Assembly (NCBI GenBank): GCA_036337945.1
Contig: JAYZDF010000108.1
Coordinates: 1-5,823 of the forward strand
Origin: JAYZDF01 sp036337945
Lineage (GTDB): Bacteria; Myxococcota; Kuafuiibacteriia; Kuafuiibacteriales; Kuafuiibacteriaceae
Direction of reading: 5' to 3'
Length of the DNA: 5,823 bases
The translations under genes and the position numbers were made by a program. Below, one piece after another: positions 1 to 5,112 of the stretch (the stretch's first letter is position 1; each line of letters begins with the position of its first letter). The notes under the pieces were generated by a model. The model saw only the letters and a list, made by a program, of their open reading frames with translations. It did not search any database and had not been told where the DNA came from.

Positions 1-420
1 CGTTTGACCGACGGTGATTTGGCGCACGGCTATTACACAGCGCCCACCATTTACGACCACGTCGATTATAAAAGCCGTATTGGACAAGAAGAGATCTTCG
101 GACCAGTCCTTTCAGTGATTCGAGTCAAAAGCTGGGAAGAAGCCATTGAAGCCGCTAACAGCGTTGAATTTGGTCTGACTTCATCGGTATTTACAAACAA
201 CGTCGCCAAAGCCATGGAGTATGTCGACGAAATAGAAACCGGCATGCTGCATGTCAACTCGGCGACCGTTGGTGGTGAGTCCCAGCTACCCTTTGGTGGT
301 ATCAAAGCAACGGGTGTCGGCCAACGAGAGATGGGCCCCACGGCCATTGACTTCTTTACAGAATGGAAGACGGTGTACGTTGATTACACCGGTCAAAAGC
401 GAGAGTCGAAAATTTACTAG
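1..420 (+). CDS. Aldehyde dehydrogenase family protein, C-terminal part (5' end outside window)
   Basis: The frame is open from the first base and ends at TAG 418-420, giving the last 139 residues of a protein that is usually about 480-500 residues long. NAD(P)-dependent aldehyde dehydrogenases oxidise an aldehyde to the carboxylate. Seen here are the cofactor-site motif QEEIFGPV (residues 29-36, with the Glu-x-Phe that contacts the nicotinamide ribose) and the late family motif PFGGIKATGVGQRE (97-110), followed by the oligomerisation tail ending in a KTVYVDY segment. The catalytic Cys and the general-base Glu lie upstream and cannot be checked. The 'HVNSATVGGESQLPFGG' style and the KTVYVDY tail resemble the YcbD / 2-oxoglutarate-semialdehyde dehydrogenase branch from memory of those sequences, so the substrate is only a guess. 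A TTG at base 4 could be mistaken for a start, but the homology clearly continues upstream. No terminator is visible after the stop, and the next gene converges directly onto it. Confidence 0.93.
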   Translation, partial: RLTDGDLAHGYYTAPTIYDHVDYKSRIGQEEIFGPVLSVIRVKSWEEAIEAANSVEFGLTSSVFTNNVAKAMEYVDEIETGMLHVNSATVGGESQLPFGGIKATGVGQREMGPTAIDFFTEWKTVYVDYTGQKRESKIY

Positions 421-725
421 CCTCGGACAGCACACTGAAGGTTGCGACCGCCGGGATATTTTGAGGCGCAAGCGTTGATGGCCTCAAGGCTGCAAACATT
501 CATCGCCTCGATGCATTCCACATAGGCTTCAAATTGTCGGAGCTTTCCTTCGCTGCAATTATCGAGATTGGCCTCACACATCATATCCGGCTGAAAGACG
601 ACCCCGGTTCCGTCGCACATCCTGGTAAGCACACGGTCGCGGCGTTGGCATAGATTCGCGCAGGCCGACATCGACATGATGACGCCGCAGGCAATAAGGG
701 CCGAAAAAATTCTCGATGTATTCAT
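417..725 (-). CDS. Small Cys-rich lipoprotein, function unknown
   Basis: This is a 102-residue predicted secreted lipoprotein that I do not recognise as a named family. The ATG at 725 gives a short n-region with one Arg, a hydrophobic stretch (residues 6-21) and a lipobox-like M-S-A-Cys ending at Cys22. Cys13 also follows an L-I-A, but the hydrophobic segment before it is too short for export. The mature part has eight further cysteines (26, 37, 50, 57, 71, 78, 86, 98). The even number and regular spacing suggest four disulfides in an envelope protein. A TTG 12 codons upstream (761) would put an odd acidic extension before the signal peptide, so ATG is preferred. No good Shine-Dalgarno sequence is seen for either start. 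It lies 63 bases downstream of the methyltransferase on the same strand and may share its transcript. Its stop overlaps the stop of the aldehyde dehydrogenase. Confidence 0.7.
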   Translation of the reverse strand: MNTSRIFSALIACGVIMSMSACANLCQRRDRVLTRMCDGTGVVFQPDMMCEANLDNCSEGKLRQFEAYVECIEAMNVCSLEAINACASKYPGGRNLQCAVRG

Positions 726-788
726 GTCTTTAAAAAGCGCACTTTCCAGACCTAAATGCAAGTTGGGGACGAAGAAGTTGGACGAAGC

Positions 789-1628
789 TTATTTGAGATC
801 AATTCGCTCAGGCGACCAAGGTGCGAGACGTTTCATCATCACATCGACCGCCTCGGGATTCTCATCGACCATAGTAAAATTGCGGTCAAACTTGGCTGCA
901 GCCTCGCCAAAAGTACCGCTGCCGGCAAAAAAGTCGAGGAGCATATCCCCGGGATTACTGTGAACTTTAACGATGCGCTCAATAATTCCGAGAGGCTTTT
1001 GCGTAGCGTATCCGGTTCGCTCTTTTCCGTTGGTTGGTACAATCGTGTGCCACCATACATCGGTGGGTGTTTTTCCTTTTGCGGCTTTTTCCGGACCCAC
1101 TAAGTCCGGCGCCATATATGGAATTCGGTCGATGTCCTCATATCGATAGGTGTAGTTTTTGTGGTCTTTGACATACCAAAGGATATTGTCGTGTTTCGAT
1201 GACCATCTTTTCTTCGACCGGCCCCCGAAATCGTAGGACCAAATAATCTCATTCATAAAACACTTTCGACCAAAGATTTCATCAAGCATTACTTTGAGAT
1301 AGTGGACTTCACGATAGTCGACATGAAGAAAGAAAGAGCCCGTTTTCGAGAGGATGCGATAGGCTTCTTCGAAGCGAGGACGAAGAAAACTATAGTAGTC
1401 ATCGAACTTATCGACATACCCCGTTTCACCGAGTTTTATGGTCTTGTAGCGCTCACCTTGAAAACCGACGCGATCGCCCTCTTCGTCTCTAACTGTCTGA
1501 ATTCGGACCCGCTTTTGCGTTTTTTTCGTATTAAACGGTGGGTCAATATAGATCAAAGGGACGCTCTCATCTTCGACCGAACGGAGAAACTCCAGATTGT
1601 TTGCTAGATATACCTTGTTGGCCGCCAC
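789..1628 (-). CDS. Site-specific DNA methyltransferase, beta class (adenine-N6 or cytosine-N4)
   Basis: The 279-residue protein transfers a methyl group from S-adenosylmethionine to an exocyclic amino group in DNA. Catalytic motif IV is DPPF at residues 29-32. The AdoMet-binding motif I is DFFAGSGT at 232-239, preceded by the typical ATQKPLGIIERIV (motif X-like) at 208-220. Motif IV before motif I is the beta-class order, and the region between them (about 133-205, including a KHDNILWYVK segment) would hold the target-recognition part. DPPF fits adenine-N6 methylation best, but cytosine-N4 cannot be excluded. The start is a GTG preceded by only a weak purine patch; starting there keeps the beta strand before DPPF intact. 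The length is normal for a stand-alone enzyme. No restriction endonuclease or specificity subunit is encoded beside it (a fused biosynthetic gene lies upstream and a lipoprotein downstream), so it looks like an orphan methyltransferase that may act in regulation or protection. The recognition sequence cannot be read from the gene. Confidence 0.93.
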   Translation of the reverse strand: MAANKVYLANNLEFLRSVEDESVPLIYIDPPFNTKKTQKRVRIQTVRDEEGDRVGFQGERYKTIKLGETGYVDKFDDYYSFLRPRFEEAYRILSKTGSFFLHVDYREVHYLKVMLDEIFGRKCFMNEIIWSYDFGGRSKKRWSSKHDNILWYVKDHKNYTYRYEDIDRIPYMAPDLVGPEKAAKGKTPTDVWWHTIVPTNGKERTGYATQKPLGIIERIVKVHSNPGDMLLDFFAGSGTFGEAAAKFDRNFTMVDENPEAVDVMMKRLAPWSPERIDLK

Positions 1629-1813
1629 AGTTGTCTCGTGTCCCTAGGAACTCCGGTGGCTTAACAGGAGAGGAAGTAGCTGTCCAGCTCTGTTCACCAT
1701 TGAGTACTCAATGCGCGCCGACGAGAGTCTATTGTCTGCAAGTCGTTGTCGCGGAAGGTATTCGAGAATAAGCGGGCTCTGCGCGTTGAGAAGCGTCTTA
1801 AAGCCTTGATGGA
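1629..1813. other. Intergenic region between the fused pheA gene and the methyltransferase
   Basis: These 185 bases separate two genes read leftwards. I see no convincing rho-independent terminator: no GC-rich stem is followed by a T-run on the minus strand. I also see no strong -35/-10 pair for the methyltransferase. The one clear element is the perfect palindrome at 1698-1713, 70 bases upstream of the methyltransferase start. An open frame runs through the gap on the minus strand (1644-1970), but it overlaps the end of the fusion gene in another frame and has no recognisable content. Confidence 0.6.
1698..1713. repeat. Perfect 16-bp palindrome, possible operator
   Basis: CATTGAGTACTCAATG equals its own reverse complement over all 16 bases. 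Symmetry stops at the flanking C on each side. It lies in non-coding DNA upstream of the methyltransferase and downstream of the fused pheA gene. A palindrome with no spacer suits a homodimeric DNA-binding protein better than an RNA hairpin, and no T-run follows on either strand, so it is not a terminator. No cognate regulator is identifiable. Confidence 0.55.
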
Positions 1814-3823
1814 CTAAATATCTTGAATGGTTCGAACAAGTTCGTTGAAGGAACCAAGAGGCAAGGCGCGCTGAGAACCCTTTTCTTCGGTCGTCTCCAG
1901 CATGACTCCATGGGCTCCCGCCAAAACAGCCGCCTGAGCTAACGCAGGAATCCATCGGCTTTGGCCGCATGCGTCGGTCGGATCTACAATCACCGGTAAA
2001 TGACTTCTTTCTCGAACAATCGGAATAGACGTCAGATCTAAAGTTCCGCGGGTCGAGGTTTCGAAAGTTTTGATCCCTCGCTCACACAAGATCACTTGTT
2101 GATTTCCTTGCGCGAGAATCACTTCAGCTGCAGAAAGCCATTCATCCAAAGACGCCATCATCCCTCTTCGCAAAAGAATGGGTCGATCAACTTTCCCAAG
2201 GGCATGAAGAAGAGCGTAGTTTTGCATGTTGCGAGAGCTAACCTGCAAGATGCCGATCAACCCTTTTGCAGCATCGATTTCGTCGGGATGACTGACCTCA
2301 GTCATTGTCGGTAGCCCGTAATCCTGACCGACCGCTGCAAGGAGATTCAAGGCCTCACTATAAGTCAACGACGCAGCCGCAGCGTGGGTGAAGCAATTGA
2401 CGGACAAGACACCACCGCCCAGTTCTTTGAGATTTTCAGCGAAACTCCGAAGCTCTGTTTCAGCGAGTCCCGCGGGCCCCGCGAGGACTATACGACCGGC
2501 TCCGCCAATAGAAAAATCGCCGACGTTGATCACTGTATCCGCTGAGCGTTTGGCTCTCGATGCAAGTACATATGGTTTTTTTTCTAAGTCTTGGCGTATT
2601 TCGTCGCTAATACTATCGGGACGTGGTTTGGCAGTCCTTCCTTTCGCCTCCAAAGATCGCTTTGGAACGGCAGGTGCGCTCGCTTCCGTCGTCCGAGAGG
2701 GATAAGAGCCAAGAACCTTCATGTAACTGGTGTAGGCTTTGACTTCGACAAGTGCTTTTTGAACATTTTCAGAAGCGAGATTTCCTTCGAAATCCAGGTA
2801 AAACAAGTATTGCCATGGAACGTTAGGTCTTGGTCGCGATTCAAGCTTCGTGAGATTGAGCCCGTGTTTGGCGAGTTCTGTGAGGCATTCCAACAGCGCC
2901 CCTTTTTCGTGTCTCGTCGCGAGAATAACACTCGTTTTACAGGGAATTCGTAAATCATATTCCACCGGCGTTTTGCAGATCACTGCGAAGCGCGTGTAGT
3001 TATCCTTCTGATTGGCGACATTTCTTTTTATGACGTGCAGCCCGTAAATTCTCCCCGCTTCTTCACTCGCAATAGCCGCATCGGTAAGATTTTGGTCCTG
3101 CTGAATCTTTTGGCAGGCCATAGCCGTATCTGTAAAAGAAACCGCTTGGCAGTGATCGAGGCTATCTAAAAATTCAGTACATTGCGCCAATGCCTGAGGC
3201 TGAGAGTAAATTCTGCGAATTCTAGAGAGTGGTACGGGCTCAACCGCCATCAAGCAGTGCTCAATCCGGTGGATTTCCTCTCCGATTTGGTGCAAATCAT
3301 ATTGTCCCAAAAGGTCATACGTTTCGTTAATTGAACCAGCCGTCGTATTTTCGACAGGAAGTACACCGTACTCCGCGGTGCCATTGGCTACGGCATCAAT
3401 CGCCTGCTTAAAGTTCGGAAACCCGAGCAGCTCCACTTCAAAATCGGCACTGGCAAAATGTTTCGCCGCCGTCTGATTACTATAAGAGCCGTTGGTGCCT
3501 TGATAGGCGATACGCACAACCGCGTTATCGCTCTGCGCATCTCCTTGCGCCAACCGGCGGTGTTGCCTCCGTAAGGAATGATCCATGATTTCTCGGAAAA
3601 GGCGCGTCACTAAATCGCGGTTAACACCGGACTCTTCTGCATGGTCGGCGACCTTCCCCAAGAGAGCTTCTTCTCGATTGAGATCTCGTACAGGACGATT
3701 CGGGTCGGACTTGAGGTGCGCGACCTCTTCTACCAGTCGATCTCGGGCCGCTAAAGCGTCAACGATTGACTTGTCGAGGGCATCTAACTTGTCGCGAACT
3801 TGCTTCAGTTCATCGGAACTCAC
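1814..3823 (-). CDS. pheA: Fused chorismate mutase / prephenate dehydratase / ACT / degenerate DAHP-synthase-like protein
   Basis: This 669-residue protein covers the phenylalanine branch: chorismate to prephenate to phenylpyruvate. Residues 1-92 are an AroQ chorismate mutase. By alignment from memory to the E. coli P-protein, all active-site residues are present (Arg10, Arg27, Lys38, Asp47, Arg50, Glu51, Ser83, Gln87). Residues 103-284 are prephenate dehydratase with the catalytic Thr-Arg-Phe at 277-279. Residues 296-375 are an ACT domain with GAL (308-310) and ESRP (328-331), the motifs that bind Phe for feedback inhibition. A charged linker (376-415) leads to a type I-beta DAHP-synthase-like domain (416-669), recognised by SRNMQNY, CERGIKTFE and SHLPVIVDP. 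That last domain lacks most catalytic residues (see findings). Ordinary P-proteins end after ACT at about 380 residues. The GTG start places the mutase helix correctly, but no Shine-Dalgarno sequence is visible. The gene starts 16 bases after the di-iron gene's stop, so translation may depend on that gene. Confidence 0.95.
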   Translation of the reverse strand: MSSDELKQVRDKLDALDKSIVDALAARDRLVEEVAHLKSDPNRPVRDLNREEALLGKVADHAEESGVNRDLVTRLFREIMDHSLRRQHRRLAQGDAQSDNAVVRIAYQGTNGSYSNQTAAKHFASADFEVELLGFPNFKQAIDAVANGTAEYGVLPVENTTAGSINETYDLLGQYDLHQIGEEIHRIEHCLMAVEPVPLSRIRRIYSQPQALAQCTEFLDSLDHCQAVSFTDTAMACQKIQQDQNLTDAAIASEEAGRIYGLHVIKRNVANQKDNYTRFAVICKTPVEYDLRIPCKTSVILATRHEKGALLECLTELAKHGLNLTKLESRPRPNVPWQYLFYLDFEGNLASENVQKALVEVKAYTSYMKVLGSYPSRTTEASAPAVPKRSLEAKGRTAKPRPDSISDEIRQDLEKKPYVLASRAKRSADTVINVGDFSIGGAGRIVLAGPAGLAETELRSFAENLKELGGGVLSVNCFTHAAAASLTYSEALNLLAAVGQDYGLPTMTEVSHPDEIDAAKGLIGILQVSSRNMQNYALLHALGKVDRPILLRRGMMASLDEWLSAAEVILAQGNQQVILCERGIKTFETSTRGTLDLTSIPIVRERSHLPVIVDPTDACGQSRWIPALAQAAVLAGAHGVMLETTEEKGSQRALPLGSFNELVRTIQDI

Positions 3824-3839
3824 AGGGCCAACTATAGAG

Positions 3840-4586
3840 TCAGGAGGGGATGGGCTCCAGTCCGTGAACCGCTAATCTTGGTAGAATCACCTGATTTACC
3901 GTTTGAAAAAAGATTTTCCGAGCCAAATTACCGTCACAGACGCCTACTTCAGCCGCGGATTCCGATGGAGGAGGCAAAGGAGAAAGATGCTTGAGTTCGT
4001 GTTCTTCCAGGGCGGCCAAGGCAACCGACAGGTATTGAGAGAGACGGTGCCTCAAGCCTGGTTCTAAGGAGAGGGATTCCAGTAATGACCAGCCGAATCG
4101 TGCATGACTCACTTCGTCCGCGAGAATTCGCTTGAGAACATCGCCTAAAACATTGTCTTCGAGCTGTAGTCGTTCGGCGTTAATGAGTGAGACCGCGACG
4201 GTTTCACTCAAACAGCAAACGCTGAGAACGTTTCGAAGTAAAGCCTCAAGAGGGTCGGCATCGTCATGACTTGGAAGAGGAGAGAGGTCCGGCAGTTCAC
4301 CTACCGGTGTTCCTCCAAGCGCTTCAACCACAGCCGCACATTGCCGAGCATGTCGGTATTCTTCAGCCACCATCTCGGCGACCTCGGCCTGCTTCTTCGG
4401 ACAGATTCCTGCTGCCATCATTTGTGGAATCAATCCCGCGAATACGCGAGCAGAGGCGTGCTCATTGAGCATTCTTCCTTTCCAGGTTTCAATCGCAAGG
4501 GTTCGCTCAAATGGCTTGAGTTCAGGAAAGCTCGAGGAATCGATTGCAAATTCAGCAGTATGACCACGTAAGTCTAGTTGTACCAT
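3840..4586 (-). CDS. Ferritin-like di-iron protein, function unknown
   Basis: The 248-residue protein is predicted to be mostly helical and cytoplasmic, since no signal peptide is seen. It carries the classical carboxylate-bridged di-iron ligand pattern spread over four helices: Glu42, Glu76-x-x-His79, Glu128 and Glu158-x-x-His161. All six ligands of the ferritin/ribonucleotide-reductase-R2 type fold are therefore present. That fold includes iron-storage proteins, oxygenases (AurF-like, MiaE-like) and oxidases, and nothing here selects among them. A Pro/Asp-rich loop (about 93-112) splits the two helix pairs. The ATG at 4586 is fixed by a perfect Shine-Dalgarno sequence nine bases upstream (GGAGG to ATG); an in-frame upstream start (4679) would overlap the lipoprotein gene and is rejected. 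It begins one base after the lipoprotein stop and ends 16 bases before the fused pheA gene, so all three are probably co-transcribed. Confidence 0.88.
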   Translation of the reverse strand: MVQLDLRGHTAEFAIDSSSFPELKPFERTLAIETWKGRMLNEHASARVFAGLIPQMMAAGICPKKQAEVAEMVAEEYRHARQCAAVVEALGGTPVGELPDLSPLPSHDDADPLEALLRNVLSVCCLSETVAVSLINAERLQLEDNVLGDVLKRILADEVSHARFGWSLLESLSLEPGLRHRLSQYLSVALAALEEHELKHLSPLPPPSESAAEVGVCDGNLARKIFFQTVNQVILPRLAVHGLEPIPS

Positions 4587-4587
4587 T

Positions 4588-5016
4588 TTACGCGACCTCC
4601 TTTGAACTTGAGAAGGGCGGCGGAGCGGGCGGCCCCCAGGCAGCACATCCTTTATCCCAATCCCAGCCGATTGCGTCACAACATTCTATCCATGCTTCGA
4701 TATCCGGATCATCAAAACTACCTCGGTGACACGCTAAAGGACCACCGTCATTGCCTAATGGAATCGGGATTCCAGCGTCCATCGTGACGCCTGCGTCGAC
4801 CAACTGGGCTTCAAAGTGAGTGTTCACTGAAATTGTAGCGCTCTTTACAATCGACCCGTGGGGCGAGAACCCCGAAGTTCTCGGGTACAATTCCTGAGTA
4901 GAAATATCTTCGCCGCAAGCCACAGCTCCTCCCAGCAAAGCTACACCCGCGGCCGCTCTGAGCGCTTTCTTCATAATTTCGTTTTGAGTCTTCTTTTTGG
5001 TTCGTTGAGTTTTCAT
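4588..5016 (-). CDS. Small lipoprotein with C-terminal Cys/Trp motif, partner of the di-iron gene
   Basis: From ATG 5016 this is a 142-residue lipoprotein precursor of no family I can name. It has a long, very basic n-region (residues 1-20), a hydrophobic core and the lipobox A-V-A-Cys34, giving about 109 mature residues. The middle is low-complexity with 'DAG' pairs (about 74-82), as in many myxobacterial secreted proteins. The C-terminal third holds all four further cysteines (96, 112, 113, 124) in an aromatic segment with CCDAIGWDWDKGCAAWGPP at 112-130, then a Pro-rich tail. AGGAGG (5028-5033) lies 11 bases before the ATG but only 5 before an in-frame TTG at 5022, so a 144-residue form is possible. 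The later ATG at 4974 has no ribosome site. The last codons (Lys-Glu-Val-Ala-stop) encode the next gene's Shine-Dalgarno sequence. This is the first gene of the leftward operon, divergent from the LysR gene. Confidence 0.8.
   Translation of the reverse strand: MKTQRTKKKTQNEIMKKALRAAAGVALLGGAVACGEDISTQELYPRTSGFSPHGSIVKSATISVNTHFEAQLVDAGVTMDAGIPIPLGNDGGPLACHRGSFDDPDIEAWIECCDAIGWDWDKGCAAWGPPAPPPFSSSKEVA
4595..4602 (-). promoter_or_regulatory. Perfect Shine-Dalgarno for the di-iron gene, inside the lipoprotein gene
   Basis: On the minus strand the sequence reads AAGGAGGT, fully complementary to the 16S rRNA 3' end, eight bases before ATG 4586. It lies within the last sense codons of the lipoprotein gene, whose TAA is followed by a single base and then the ATG. 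This both fixes the di-iron start and indicates translational coupling of the pair. Confidence 0.9.
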
Positions 5017-5022
5017 TCGCAA

Positions 5023-5112
5023 ACGCGCCTCCTACACATCACTATAAGCGGAGACTCATAATTCTGTTATCCCTATTTTTGTTACATCATTATATGGTCT
5101 ATACTTATAATT
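5023..5112. promoter_or_regulatory. Divergent AT-rich promoter region (LysR gene / lipoprotein operon)
   Basis: About 90 bases lie between the divergent starts. On the minus strand, TATAAT at 5094-5089 is a consensus -10 for the operon and would leave a leader of roughly 60 bases, but no good -35 is seen at the proper spacing. A second, closer minus-strand -10 (TATAGT, 5046-5041) is also possible. On the plus strand, TATACT (5100-5105) and TATAAT (5106-5111) sit directly before ATG 5113; TTGTTA (5079-5084) is a 4/6 match to -35 but only 15 bases from the first. An imperfect operator-like symmetry ATAA-N5-TTAT lies at 5058-5070. The two -10 zones are so close that RNA polymerase or LysR binding for one direction should affect the other. 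Confidence 0.4.
5028..5033 (-). promoter_or_regulatory. Shine-Dalgarno for the lipoprotein gene
   Basis: The minus strand reads AGGAGG. Its spacing is 5 bases to the TTG at 5022 and 11 bases to the ATG at 5016. It rules out the third candidate start at 4974 and leaves the choice between the first two open. Confidence 0.75.

Noticed and set aside
66..347. 93-codon minus-strand frame opposite the aldehyde dehydrogenase
   Set aside because: The plus frame carries conserved dehydrogenase motifs throughout this stretch, so the antisense frame is a shadow.
1644..1970. 108-codon minus-strand open frame running from the end of the fused pheA gene into the gap
   Set aside because: It overlaps the DAHPS-like coding region in another frame, has no ribosome site, no family resemblance and an implausible composition. 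The DAHPS-like domain ends at a natural position, so it is not a frameshifted continuation.
2471..2483. CGCGGGCCCCGCG inverted repeat with a one-base centre
   Set aside because: It is inside the coding region for the A-G-P-A-G stretch, where GC-rich Ala/Gly/Pro codons produce such symmetry by themselves.
3824..3839. Phe attenuator or leader peptide before the fused pheA gene
   Set aside because: Only 16 bases separate it from the upstream stop, with no Phe-rich leader, hairpin or T-run.
4544..4787. Plus-strand open frames opposite the lipoprotein gene
   Set aside because: They are antisense shadows: the minus frame has a signal peptide, lipobox, ribosome site and a coupled downstream gene, and the plus frames have none of these.
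5058..5070. ATAA-N5-TTAT as a LysR operator
   Set aside because: The symmetry is only 4 bp per arm and gives A-N11-T rather than the T-N11-A of LysR boxes, so it is mentioned only as a weak possibility within the promoter region and not called as a site.
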